A DNA stretch of 64,000 nt from an uncultured Clostridia bacterium (GTDB lineage: Bacteria > Bacillota > Clostridia > Oscillospirales > Oscillospiraceae), in the NCBI GenBank assembly GCA_937890525.1, contig CALADI010000012.1, positions 62,001-126,000 on the forward strand, written 5' to 3'. Shown piece after piece: positions 1 through 7,944 of this stretch. The notes beneath the pieces are model-generated. The model did no database searches. It had not been told where the DNA came from and worked only from the letters and a program-made list of their open reading frames with translations. Positions within the stretch are counted from its first letter, which is position 1. Each line of letters opens with the position of its first letter. A program made the translations under genes and the position numbers.

Positions 1-1148
1 TGGCGGATATGATCCCTGTCCCGGGTCTCCAGTGCCAGCGTCACAAGACACATGCCTACATCCGAACTCTGGACGGCACGGGCGTGGTCGATGTTGACCA
101 CATTGGCGCCCGTATCCGCCACGATCTGCAACAGATGCACCAGACTGCCGGGATTGTCGCTGATCTCGGTGCGAAGCTCCATGATCCGCCCGGACTTGGT
201 CAGACCGCGGGTGACGATCCGGGACAGGGTGGTCACATCTACATTGCCCCCGGACACCACGCACACGGTGGGGCGGCCCAAGGTATCCACCTTGCCAAAC
301 AGCGCTGCCGCCACCGCTGCGGCACCGGCACCCTCAGCCACAGTCTTTTGCCCCTCGATGAGCCGCAGGATGGCGCAGGCGATCTCCCCCTCACTGACGG
401 TGATGATCTCGTCCACATACCGCTGACATAGGGCGAAGGTCAGCTCTCCCGGCTTTTTTACGGCGATGCCGTCGGCAATGGTAGCCACGCTGGTCAGTTC
501 CACCGGGGCACCCTCGATCTGGGACAGGTACATGGATGCGGCTTTTGCCGCCTGAACCCCGATGATGCGGCAGCTTGGTTTCAGGGTCTTGATGGCCACG
601 GCGATGCCGCTGATAAGCCCGCCGCCGCCGATGGGGACGATGACCTGCTCTACCTGCGGGAGCTGCTCCAGAATTTCCAGGCCGATGGTGCCCTGTCCGG
701 CGATGACCAGCGGATCGTCAAAGGGATGGGCGAAGGTATAGCCCTGCTCCTGGGCCAGACGGCGGGCTTCCCGGGCGGCATCGTCATAGACCCCCGGCAC
801 CAGCACCACCTCAGCGCCGTAGCCCTTGGTGGACTCCACCTTGCTCAGAGGAGCGCCGGCGGGCATACAGATGGTGGAGCGGATCCCCAGCATAGACGCA
901 GAATAGGCGATGCCTTGGGCGTGATTCCCCGCAGAGCAGGCGATCACCCCTCGGGCTGCTTCTTCCGAGGTGAGGGAGCGGATCTTGTTGTATGCGCCCC
1001 GGAGCTTGAATGATCCGGTGAGCTGGAGATTCTCTGCTTTGATATAGATGTTCCTGCCCACATGGGGGGCTGGATCCAAGGGCGTGTTGCGGACGATGCC
1101 CTGCATTGCCCGGCGGGCATCTTTTATCATATCCAATGTTACAGCCAT
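1..1148 (-). CDS. ilvA: Threonine ammonia-lyase (threonine dehydratase), 3' end cut by window
   Basis: The translation reads as a PLP-dependent threonine deaminase, which converts threonine to 2-oxobutanoate plus ammonia in the cytosol. The N-terminal part has the PLP-lysine segment [12 protein letters not shown] and the phosphate-binding GGGGLISG loop. The last visible part ([19 protein letters not shown]) is an ACT-like regulatory domain, so this is the form with a C-terminal allosteric domain. The ATG at 1146-1148 follows a purine-rich GGCGATCATC stretch. The gene runs off the left edge with only the end of the ACT domain missing. A promoter lies upstream at 1205-1233. Whether it is biosynthetic or catabolic cannot be told from the visible part. 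Confidence 0.93.
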   Translation of the reverse strand, partial: MAVTLDMIKDARRAMQGIVRNTPLDPAPHVGRNIYIKAENLQLTGSFKLRGAYNKIRSLTSEEAARGVIACSAGNHAQGIAYSASMLGIRSTICMPAGAPLSKVESTKGYGAEVVLVPGVYDDAAREARRLAQEQGYTFAHPFDDPLVIAGQGTIGLEILEQLPQVEQVIVPIGGGGLISGIAVAIKTLKPSCRIIGVQAAKAASMYLSQIEGAPVELTSVATIADGIAVKKPGELTFALCQRYVDEIITVSEGEIACAILRLIEGQKTVAEGAGAAAVAAALFGKVDTLGRPTVCVVSGGNVDVTTLSRIVTRGLTKSGRIMELRTEISDNPGSLVHLLQIVADTGANVVNIDHARAVQSSDVGMCLVTLALETRDRDHIR

Positions 1149-1204
1149 GATGATCGCCTCCGTTATGGATGCGCCGGATACCGGCGAGGTTTGGTTACAA
1201 TGCC

Positions 1205-1233
1205 ATGATAGCCGAAAAAACGCAGGGGTTCAA
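1205..1233 (-). promoter_or_regulatory. Sigma-A type promoter for ilvA
   Basis: On the minus strand TTGAAC (1228-1233) and TATCAT (1205-1210) are separated by exactly 17 bp. The -10 lies about 57 bp upstream of the ilvA ATG. Confidence 0.6.
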
Positions 1234-1368
1234 TGGGTAAAATGACACAAAGTGTTCTTCCGGAATGTATGGAAATTGCCCAACTGTCCGTGACCGGTGG
1301 AGTGTCGGGGAGACATGGGGTACGATGGGGAAGATCACTTTTTTATTTACTTATCATGCCGCAGGGAG

Positions 1369-1374
1369 TATACT
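1369..1374 (+). promoter_or_regulatory. -10 element upstream of the chromate-family pair
   Basis: TATACT at 1369-1374 has a weaker TTTACT 17 bp upstream (1346-1351). It lies about 25 bp before the first transporter gene, which would give a very short leader. Confidence 0.45.
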
Positions 1375-1398
1375 GTTAGCGGATAAGGAGTGACAAGT

Positions 1399-1962
1399 TT
1401 GGAAAATAGACATAAATATGCAAAGCTGTTTTTATCCACCTTTCAGCTCAGCGCCTGCACCTTCGGCGGGGGATTTGTCATCATCCCTTTGATGCGCAAG
1501 AAATTCGTAGAGCAGCTTGGGTGGATCGACGAGCAGGAGATGATGGATCTGACTGCCATTGCCCAGTCCTCTCCCGGCGCCATTGCGGTCAATGCGGCGA
1601 TCTTGGTGGGGTATCGGGTGGCTGGGATCCCCGGGGCGCTGCTGACGGCGGCGGGGTCGGTGCTGCCGCCGCTGATCATCATCTCGGTGATCTCCCTGTT
1701 TTACAAGGCATTCCGGGATAACCCCATTGTGAACATGGCCATGACCGGTATGCTGGCAGGTGTTGCGGCAGTCATACTGGATGTGGTATACACCATGGTC
1801 AAGAGTATTCTGAAGCAGAAGCGGATCCTTCCGGTATTGGTGCTGGCGGGCTCTTTTGTGGCAACTTACTTCTTCCGGGTGAACATCATGGTCATCATCG
1901 GCGTGTGCGCCCTCATCGGCGCAGGGGATACCCTGTACCACCAGCGGAAGGAGGGGGCGTAA
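1399..1962 (+). CDS. chrA: Chromate transporter (CHR domain), first half-size subunit
   Basis: A membrane protein of the CHR family, about 188 residues, the half-size form in which two adjacent genes each encode one CHR domain. The family signatures TFGGGFVIIPLM and AIAQSSPGAIAVNAAILVGYRVAG are clear, followed by several hydrophobic segments. The family moves chromate/sulfate-like anions outward in characterised members; the substrate here is not shown. I chose TTG at 1399 as start because AAGGAG at 1385-1390 lies 8 bp before it, while the in-frame GTG at 1390 overlaps that ribosome site. Two bases separate it from the next gene, so the two are surely co-translated. Confidence 0.9.
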   Translation: MENRHKYAKLFLSTFQLSACTFGGGFVIIPLMRKKFVEQLGWIDEQEMMDLTAIAQSSPGAIAVNAAILVGYRVAGIPGALLTAAGSVLPPLIIISVISLFYKAFRDNPIVNMAMTGMLAGVAAVILDVVYTMVKSILKQKRILPVLVLAGSFVATYFFRVNIMVIIGVCALIGAGDTLYHQRKEGA

Positions 1963-1964
1963 AG

Positions 1965-2528
1965 ATGGAACTGATCCAGCTGTTTTGGAGTTTCTTTCAG
2001 ATCGGACTGTTCAGCATCGGCGGCGGATATGCTGCCATGCCCCTGATCCAGCAGCAGGTGGTGGAGCTGCATCCGTGGCTGACCATGACCCAGTTTGCTG
2101 ATATCATGACCATTGCGGAGATGACCCCCGGTCCCATCGCCATCAATTCTGCTACTTTCGTGGGCATTCAGGTGGCGGGGATCCCCGGGGCGCTGGTGGC
2201 AACGCTGGGGTGCGTGATGCCGTCGTGTGTGATCGTGCTGACGCTTGCCTATGTGTACTACCGCTTCCGCGGACTGTCCATGGTGCAGGGCGTGCTGGGC
2301 GGGCTGCGCCCTGCGGTGGTGGCGATGATCGCTTCGGCGGGCATCGGGCTGGTGCTGATGGCGCTGTATGGGCAGAAGAGTCTGCCTGCCGATCCCATGG
2401 CGGTGGATCTCATCGCCGGGGGCATCCTTGTGGCGGCGTTTGTGATCCTGCGAAAGTGGAAGGTCAATCCCATCTATGTCATGGCGGGAGCCGGCGTTGC
2501 AGGTGTGCTGCTGTACTCCGTCTTTTGA
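1965..2528 (+). CDS. chrA: Chromate transporter (CHR domain), second half-size subunit
   Basis: A second CHR-domain protein of 187 residues with the matching signatures LFSIGGGYAAMPLIQQQ and TIAEMTPGPIAINSATFVG, then alternating hydrophobic stretches. In short-chain CHR systems the two half-size proteins have opposite membrane orientation and work together. The ATG starts 2 bp after the stop of the first subunit, and its ribosome site (GGAGGGGG) lies inside that gene. The name is by family; transport of chromate itself has not been shown for most such pairs in anaerobes. Confidence 0.9.
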   Translation: MELIQLFWSFFQIGLFSIGGGYAAMPLIQQQVVELHPWLTMTQFADIMTIAEMTPGPIAINSATFVGIQVAGIPGALVATLGCVMPSCVIVLTLAYVYYRFRGLSMVQGVLGGLRPAVVAMIASAGIGLVLMALYGQKSLPADPMAVDLIAGGILVAAFVILRKWKVNPIYVMAGAGVAGVLLYSVF

Positions 2529-2535
2529 GCAAAAA

Positions 2536-2565
2536 ACAGCCCCGAAGCCGTGGCTTCGGGGCTGT
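2536..2565. terminator. Hairpin after the transporter pair, T-run only on the minus side
   Basis: A perfect 14-bp inverted repeat: ACAGCCCCGAAGCC at 2536-2549 and its complement at 2552-2565. It starts 8 bp after the transporter stop. The A6 at 2531-2536 gives a U-tract only to transcripts coming from the right, so on the plus strand it is a hairpin without a proper U-tract. Confidence 0.6.
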
Positions 2566-2714
2566 GACCATGTGATGCAATGCCGGGCGGTCAGCCGCCC
2601 AACATTACCAGCATAACACAGAACGATATCAAAAGTCAATCATTTGCGTGGTTTATATGGGATTTTCTGCGGAATAGACAACTTTCATGCGGATTATTTG
2701 TGGGATATTCAGAC

Positions 2715-2743
2715 TTGTGATTTCCAAACTGCCGTGCTATATT
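2715..2743 (+). promoter_or_regulatory. Promoter for the structured RNA
   Basis: TTGTGA (2715-2720), 17 bp, then TATATT (2738-2743). Transcription would begin near 2750, just before the folded region. No coding frame follows on this strand until 3219. Confidence 0.65.
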
Positions 2744-2749
2744 ATAGAC

Positions 2750-3046
2750 ACGAAGAGGTGATACCAATGCAGAGGTAAATACCCCCTGAAAGACGCATTC
2801 TTCCAAAGACAATCTTCCGATCATATAGAGTTTCTAAACATGCGAGAGAAAGCTAACGATCTAAGATCATTTGCGGAAGGATCTGTGACAGTCGTGAATG
2901 GATGCGTCAGAAGCTGTAGAAAGCGAGGTTAGCCAATGATCGAGCCCAAGAATTTGGGGAATAACCCTTGACCGTCATGGTGGTTTAGATGACTGGTCAG
3001 GGGTTATTTCCGTATATGCGCCGCCTTGTGGGGCGGCTTTTTTGCT
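2750..3046 (+). ncRNA. Structured non-coding RNA with pseudoknot, class not identified
   Basis: An intergenic stretch with its own promoter and a U-rich terminator at 3018-3043 (GCCGCC/GGCGGC then T6), giving about 295 nt. Complementary segments visible by eye: AATGC 2766-2770 with GCATT 2795-2799; CTTCCG 2814-2819 with CGGAAG 2874-2879; GCTAAC 2852-2857 with GTTAGC 2928-2933; GATCATT 2865-2871 with AATGATC 2935-2941; CCCAA/TTGGG at 2945-2958. The GCTAAC and GATCATT pairs interleave, which is a pseudoknot. A 19-bp interrupted hairpin spans 2960-3008 (AATAACCC...GGGTTATT). No good ribosome site or long frame is present. It does not match tmRNA, RNase P, SRP or 6S RNA features I know. The raiA-motif family is one candidate to test. 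Confidence 0.6.
3018..3043 (+). terminator. Intrinsic terminator of the structured RNA
   Basis: GCCGCC and GGCGGC arms with a short TTGTGGG loop, followed directly by TTTTTT at 3038-3043. Confidence 0.8.
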
Positions 3047-3140
3047 GCCCGTTAGTTGGTAGCAGTCTACACCTTTTGCCACGAAGCTGTGGAAAAGATC
3101 CGGTGCATAGTAAATGGGGCGAAAAATATCCATCGCATCA

Positions 3141-3169
3141 TTGATTTTGGCAGAAAAGTCGGATACAAT
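3141..3169 (+). promoter_or_regulatory. Promoter for the YitT-family gene
   Basis: TTGATT (3141-3146), 17 bp, TACAAT (3164-3169), 50 bp before the start codon. The YitT gene is therefore transcribed separately from the RNA upstream. Confidence 0.6.
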
Positions 3170-3218
3170 AATCAGGTTAAAAACGGTGGGGGAGCCTGCC
3201 GGATCCGGGGGAACAAAT

Positions 3219-4076
3219 ATGAAAAATCAATGGAAGATCCTGCCGAACATTCTGCTGGGCAATGCGCTGCTGGCCTTTGCCATCTGCGCTTTCGTGGTGC
3301 CAAACAACTTCATGCTGGGTGGTGCCAACGGCATTGCGCTGGGCTTGCAGCAGTTTCTGCCGCTGAAGCTGTCGGTGCTGACGGCGCTGGTCAACGGCAC
3401 GCTTTTCTTTGTGGGACTGATCTTTATGGGCTGGCAGTTCGCTGCGGCGTCGCTGGCGTCTACGGTGATCTATCCGTGTATCATGGCGGTGTTCGAGATG
3501 CTGCCTTTGGGCACGCTGTTTGGGGAAGACCCTCTGGTCTGCGCTATTTTCTGCGCATTGACGGCGGGACTTGGCATCGGTCTGGTGGTGCGTGCCGGCG
3601 GCTCTACCGGCGGTATGGATATCCCGCCCTGCATCCTGTACAAGTATAAGGGCATCCCCATGGGCAAGTCCATGTTCGTGTTCGATGTGCTGGTGGTGCT
3701 GATCCAAGTGTGCATCCGGGGCAGCATCGACGGACTGCTCTACAGCATCATGATCGTGATGGTCATGTCAACCACGGTAGACCGGGTGGTGATCTCCGGC
3801 GAAAAGACGGTGCAGGTCACCATCATCTCTCCGGAGACGGAGCGCATCCGCAAAGAGATCCTGGAGGGTCTGGACTGCGGCGTGACGCTGCTGAATGTGG
3901 AGACGGGCTTCGACCGCAGGGCACAGCAGGCGGTGTATTCGGTGGTATATGCCAACAAGTACCCCCAGATCCGGGATGCGGTGCTGGCCATCGACCCCCA
4001 TGCCTTCATTGTGGCGGGGGATGTGAAGAATGTAAACGGACGGGGCTACACTTTGGAGCGGAGCGTCCGTTCCTAA
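3219..4076 (+). CDS. YitT family membrane protein (DUF2179 C-terminus)
   Basis: A 285-residue protein with an N-terminal membrane part (about residues 1-200) containing the family motif NNFMLGGANGIALGL and a GGSTGGMDI stretch. A soluble C-terminal DUF2179 domain includes VTIISPETERIRKEILEGLDCGVTLL in two adjoining pieces. Members sit in the cytoplasmic membrane and their function is not established. I chose ATG 3219 because the purine run GGGGGAA lies just upstream; the frame is open further upstream without a ribosome site. Its stop codon lies in the terminator at 4075-4108. Confidence 0.88.
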   Translation: MKNQWKILPNILLGNALLAFAICAFVVPNNFMLGGANGIALGLQQFLPLKLSVLTALVNGTLFFVGLIFMGWQFAAASLASTVIYPCIMAVFEMLPLGTLFGEDPLVCAIFCALTAGLGIGLVVRAGGSTGGMDIPPCILYKYKGIPMGKSMFVFDVLVVLIQVCIRGSIDGLLYSIMIVMVMSTTVDRVVISGEKTVQVTIISPETERIRKEILEGLDCGVTLLNVETGFDRRAQQAVYSVVYANKYPQIRDAVLAIDPHAFIVAGDVKNVNGRGYTLERSVRS

Positions 4077-4108
4077 AAAAGAGGAGAGCGATGCTCTCCT
4101 CTTTTTTA
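4075..4108. terminator. Bidirectional intrinsic terminator
   Basis: A-tract, GAGGAGAGC/GCTCTCCTC arms and a T-tract form a symmetric terminator between the convergent YitT and FliB-like genes. It overlaps the stop codons of both. Confidence 0.88.
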
Positions 4109-5116
4109 TATGCGAAGCAGCAACCCCAGCAGGTTGGCGTCGGTGAGGGCGGGGGCGGTGTATGCGCCGTCCAGCAGGGCGTCCATATTTTCGGAATCGT
4201 TCTCGATTTCCTTGGAGAACAGCTGAGCACCGGCAATCAGCCCATCCAAGGACGGGGCAGACAAATAAGCCATCATGATGCAGAAAATGACCACGAATTT
4301 CACCCGGCTTACCAGATCGTAGTCACAGACCGCCTGATAGAAGTAGCGGTAGATCCCGTACCGGGCAAGGCGGGTCAGTGCCTGCTCCCAATGGGGGGCG
4401 TGAGCATGCTCCAGCGTATCCCGCCACCGGTCGGTCAGGATCTCCAACTCCCGGAAGAAGCCGGTGAGGGCGGAGATGCTGCCCTCGGCGGCGAAACCTG
4501 CCGCTTCAGCAAGGGCTGCCTGCGGGTCGAAAGGGACTTCCTCAGCGCCGTCGATCTGAGACTGCACATGGTAGCCGTACAGCAGTAGCACCGCAAGCCG
4601 CTGGGGCACGGAGAAACGGTCATCCTCTAAAATGGCATAAGCCGCCGGGCGGGTGCGGATCAGAAGATCCATCAACTCAGCGTCATAATCCGGGGCTTGG
4701 TCGTCGGGCGTCTGCGTTGTGTCCAAGCCCTGACGGTCATCGGTGAGGATGAGCCTTGCGGCTTCCGGGCAGCTCATTTCAAGAGCATGCTCAACAAAGC
4801 TGCCGTAATCTTGGGTGATCCGGGGGAATTCCCGGCAGACTTGACTCAGAGCGTTGTGCCCGAGGGCACATTGGATCCGGCACAGCCCGTCCTGCTGCCA
4901 CATGGGGCAGCGGCCGTCACAGTTTCGCAGGTAGACATCGCCGGAGTCTTCGTACATGGCATCTCGCAGATCTTCTCCCAGAGCGCCGGGAAGTTCGTGG
5001 TAGCGCCGGGCGGTGTCTGGGTCGATCTGGACATCCCACTCGTGGCAGCAGCTATCCGGGCACCGCTGGGCGATGCAGTGAAAATCCCCATAATAGGGGG
5101 GATACAGGTGTTGCAT
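4106..5116 (-). CDS. FliB-like protein (flagellin lysine-N-methylase family)
   Basis: A 336-residue protein with the FliB cysteine pattern: FHCIAQRCPDSCCHEWDVQID near the start (Cys 14, 19, 23, 24), then RNCDGRCPMW, GLCRIQCALG and SQVCREFPR. In Salmonella FliB methylates flagellin lysines, and the clustered cysteines suggest a metal or Fe-S site. No flagellar gene occurs in this window, and such stand-alone homologues are common in Clostridia, so the methylase role is only inferred. The start has GGAGGAA upstream, and a TATAAT lies at 5162-5167 on the minus strand. The gene ends inside the shared terminator. Confidence 0.8.
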   Translation of the reverse strand: MQHLYPPYYGDFHCIAQRCPDSCCHEWDVQIDPDTARRYHELPGALGEDLRDAMYEDSGDVYLRNCDGRCPMWQQDGLCRIQCALGHNALSQVCREFPRITQDYGSFVEHALEMSCPEAARLILTDDRQGLDTTQTPDDQAPDYDAELMDLLIRTRPAAYAILEDDRFSVPQRLAVLLLYGYHVQSQIDGAEEVPFDPQAALAEAAGFAAEGSISALTGFFRELEILTDRWRDTLEHAHAPHWEQALTRLARYGIYRYFYQAVCDYDLVSRVKFVVIFCIMMAYLSAPSLDGLIAGAQLFSKEIENDSENMDALLDGAYTAPALTDANLLGLLLRI

Positions 5117-5264
5117 GGGGTTCCTCCAACATAATGAATAACTGATTCGGTGGTATATTCCATTATACCATTAGCTTTTAGAATGTATCTATTTTAGGAA
5201 ATGGTATGTGGGTATCGCTATGGTCGAGCGGACAATCCCAATGGTTCATTCAAATGAGATTATA

Positions 5265-6545
5265 TCAGATTTTTCTGCCTCTATAAGCATGTTCAAACTG
5301 AGGGTTTACAACCTTGATTTGATCCTTGAGGCGGTAATTGGATATAAACGAAAGATCTTCTGACCATCTGGCGCAGGCTAGTTCGTGACCTTTAATTTTC
5401 TGGTGAATTTGTATGAATTCTTTTATTTTTTCCTCAATTTCATTCTTTCTGATACCGACGACTTCCATGATATATGTTAAAATTGCTTGACGATATTGCT
5501 TTGTTATACCGTCCTTGTCTGCTACGGAATAGCCATATCTGCTTAGGATTGAATCTGGTGCAAAGGTGAATTGTGATATATGTTTTTCCGCTAGAGTTCC
5601 AGCGTATCGCCGTTCAAACATCAAGATGCCGTGCGCTTTTTCTTTAACTTCTAGTGTTAGTACATTGACAAAATATTTCCCACAGCCCATACAAAACATA
5701 ATATCCACATAAATACTATCTCTCATAGCGGTCGAAATTACGGCAGTTCTGTTGGTTATCGTTTTTTGCTGAAACTTTCTTTCACAACTTGGGCAACGGC
5801 ACTTATTTTCGTAAACCCATATCGTAGCTTTCTTATTTGTTAAGTTGACTGGTTTCTTGCTATTACTTGCGTAAGGAAGAGGGATACTTGATACAGGGTG
5901 GGAATTCTCAGAACTAATGGTTTGTTCGGGAGATGTTGTTTGTGATGATATGCCGAGCGGTGCAGTCATTGTGTTTTTATTTGCGGAAGGATTATTTCGG
6001 CTTTTATAAGCAATTGCTTCCTTGACTTTTTGTTCAATACTTTCTTTTTGGGATTCATAAAAAAACACAGTTGAGCACTTGGGGCATTTTAACCCCTTTT
6101 CCTTGACAATTACCCCCATACTGCCTACACTGATCTGCTCTGGATGTAGTATAAAGCCATCCGCTGGGCAACGATTTATCTGGTTCGATATAAATTGATA
6201 TATTCTATTGGGACGAACCATCGGTGTTTCTGCTTTTTCTTTATTCTTGTTATTCTTTCTTTTATTATGTTTCTTCTTGCTTGGGTCTTTAGCTTTGGAA
6301 ATAGGCACTTGAGAGGATAAATCAATCGTTTTATCAGGAGGGAACATGTGCTCTAAATCACTCAAAAACAGATATGTATTGTTTTCGATAGTTGTTCTAT
6401 CTCCCGGAAATATTCTCCTGTTAATATATGAATAACGGCACATGGGGCATTTTCCGATTGTTGCAGGGTAGATCTTGTTTCCGAAAGTAAACCGTTGTTT
6501 TTCTATTGACAACGGTAAGCTGTGCGTTGGACACATAATATCCAT
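5265..6545 (-). CDS. Multi-zinc-ribbon protein of unknown function in an AT-rich island
   Basis: I do not recognise this 426-residue protein. It holds three CxxC-type modules: CPTH with CPMC near residues 5-36, CPAD with CPKC in the middle, and CPSC with CMGC in the C-terminal half. The first two share a layout (CP-x-x, about 24 residues, CPxCxxx with an aromatic), so they look like an internal duplication. A Lys/Asn-rich linker (KKKHNKRKNNKNKEK) and a Ser/Thr-rich linker separate them. I chose the third in-frame ATG (6543-6545) because GGAGG at 6554-6558 lies 8 bp before it; the first ATG overlaps that site. The base composition is far more AT-rich than the neighbours, which suggests later acquisition. 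A nucleic-acid or protein-binding role is possible but unproven. Confidence 0.7.
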   Translation of the reverse strand: MDIMCPTHSLPLSIEKQRFTFGNKIYPATIGKCPMCRYSYINRRIFPGDRTTIENNTYLFLSDLEHMFPPDKTIDLSSQVPISKAKDPSKKKHNKRKNNKNKEKAETPMVRPNRIYQFISNQINRCPADGFILHPEQISVGSMGVIVKEKGLKCPKCSTVFFYESQKESIEQKVKEAIAYKSRNNPSANKNTMTAPLGISSQTTSPEQTISSENSHPVSSIPLPYASNSKKPVNLTNKKATIWVYENKCRCPSCERKFQQKTITNRTAVISTAMRDSIYVDIMFCMGCGKYFVNVLTLEVKEKAHGILMFERRYAGTLAEKHISQFTFAPDSILSRYGYSVADKDGITKQYRQAILTYIMEVVGIRKNEIEEKIKEFIQIHQKIKGHELACARWSEDLSFISNYRLKDQIKVVNPQFEHAYRGRKI

Positions 6546-6576
6546 ATGCATATCCTCCATATGTCTATTTTAATCT

Positions 6577-6605
6577 ATTATAACCGTATTGATGTATAAT
6601 AGCAA
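6577..6605 (-). promoter_or_regulatory. Promoter for the zinc-ribbon gene
   Basis: On the minus strand TTGCTA (6600-6605), 17 bp, TATAAT (6577-6582), about 30 bp before the chosen start. Confidence 0.65.
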
Positions 6606-6838
6606 TGCCTGCTGTGTGAAGATAGAATTTTAGGAATTAGAGATTTTATGGAAGTACCACTATGAGTAGTTACATTCATAGTGAACGAAAGAGAATAGGC
6701 GAAACCCCGTTAATAAATCATGTTTAAAGGTAAAATATAAGCATGATAAATGCGAATGCAAGGAACTTTTAATATGTAGTGAAGTTCTTATGTGCTACTA
6801 TCAACCACAAGATGTGGAGTATAGAATACTTCGATTCG
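6606..6838. other. AT-rich stretch without a gene
   Basis: No frame with a ribosome site is visible on either strand. An 8-bp hairpin (CACTATGA 6658-6665, TCATAGTG 6676-6683) is the only clear structure. The AT-rich composition continues that of the zinc-ribbon gene, so the island probably extends to the terminator near 6840. Confidence 0.4.
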
Positions 6839-6875
6839 TAAAAAATGACCTCTCGACGATTCCATCGAGAGGTCA
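6839..6875 (-). terminator. Intrinsic terminator of the GGGtGRT operon
   Basis: TGACCTCTCGA (6846-6856) pairs with TCGAGAGGTCA (6865-6875). On the minus strand the hairpin is followed by T6 (A-run 6840-6845 on the plus strand). Confidence 0.8.
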
Positions 6876-6927
6876 TAAATGTTAGGGGATTCGCCCCGCT
6901 TTGCGGGACTGAGGTGTACCGAAGTGC

Positions 6928-7929
6928 TTACTTCTTCAGAGACTCCTCAACAGCAACAGCCACGGAGACAGTCATACCGACCATGGGATTGTTGCCGGCG
7001 CCCAGGAAGCCCATCATTTCCACGTGGGCGGGGACGGAGGAAGAACCTGCGAACTGGGCGTCAGAGTGCATACGGCCCATGGTGTCGGTCATGCCGTAGG
7101 AAGCAGGACCAGCGGCCATGTTGTCCGGGTGCAGGGTACGGCCCGTGCCGCCGCCGGAAGCGACGGAGAAGTACTTCTTGCCCTGCTCGACGCACTCCTT
7201 CTTGTAAGTGCCGGCGACAGGATGCTGGAAGCGGGTGGGGTTGGTGGAGTTACCGGTGATGGAAACGTCCACGCCCTCGGCGTGCATGATGGCGACGCCC
7301 TCACGGACATCGTCACAGCCGTAGCAGCGGACAGCGGCACGCTCGCCGTCGGAGTACTTGTACTCCTTGACCACGGTCAGCTCGCCGGTGTAGTAATCAA
7401 ACTTGGTCTGCACATAGGTGAAGCCGTTGATTCTGGAGATGATCTGAGCAGCGTCCTTGCCCAGACCGTTCAGGATGATGCGCAGGGGCTCCTTACGAGC
7501 CTTGTTGGCGCTGCGGGCAATGCCGATGGCGCCTTCTGCAGCGGCAAAGGACTCGTGACCGGCCAGGAATGCGAAGCACTTGGTCTCGTCCCGCAGCAGC
7601 ATTGCGCCCAGATTGCCGTGGCCCAGACCGACCTTGCGGTCCTCAGCAACGGAGCCGGGGATGCAGAATGCCTGCAGGCCGATGCCGATGGCCTCAGCAG
7701 CCTCAGCAGCGCAGGTGACACCCTTCTTCAGAGCGATAGCGGCGCCCATGCAGTAAGCCCATGCCACATCCTCAAAAGCGATGGGCTGGATCTCCTTGGC
7801 GATGGTGTAGGGGTCAAAACCCTTGTCCTGACAGATCTGGCGGCACTCCTCAACAGAGTTCAGACCGTACTGAGCGAGGACACCGTTGATCTTGTCGATC
7901 TTTCTTTCGTAACCTTCAAACAAAGCCAT
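6928..7929 (-). CDS. GGGtGRT family protein
   Basis: A 333-residue protein with the motif that names the family, SGGGTGRTLHPDN, followed by GMTDTMGRMHSDAQFAGSSS and a Gly-rich C-terminus ending VAVAVEESLKK. The biochemical role of the family is not established. Its constant partner is the NifU-like protein encoded 15 bp upstream here, which suggests a job in Fe-S or other metal-cluster handling. The start has AGGAGG at good distance. Regular codon use and a consensus promoter upstream suggest strong expression. Confidence 0.85.
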   Translation of the reverse strand: MALFEGYERKIDKINGVLAQYGLNSVEECRQICQDKGFDPYTIAKEIQPIAFEDVAWAYCMGAAIALKKGVTCAAEAAEAIGIGLQAFCIPGSVAEDRKVGLGHGNLGAMLLRDETKCFAFLAGHESFAAAEGAIGIARSANKARKEPLRIILNGLGKDAAQIISRINGFTYVQTKFDYYTGELTVVKEYKYSDGERAAVRCYGCDDVREGVAIMHAEGVDVSITGNSTNPTRFQHPVAGTYKKECVEQGKKYFSVASGGGTGRTLHPDNMAAGPASYGMTDTMGRMHSDAQFAGSSSVPAHVEMMGFLGAGNNPMVGMTVSVAVAVEESLKK

Positions 7930-7944
7930 TTCTGTGTCCTCCTC

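Noticed and set aside
1390..1398. GTG at 1390 as start of the first chromate-family gene
   Set aside because: The GTG overlaps AAGGAG, which is the ribosome site for TTG 1399.
2636..2824. A 62-codon minus-strand frame before the structured RNA
   Set aside because: No ribosome site, no recognisable composition, and it overlaps the promoter and first helices of the RNA.
2750..3046. Identification of the RNA as tmRNA, RNase P RNA, SRP RNA or 6S RNA
   Set aside because: The key sequences I would expect (tRNA-like ends with a tag frame, the P4 core, the GGAAGCAGCC-type SRP loop, a single long bulged hairpin) are absent.
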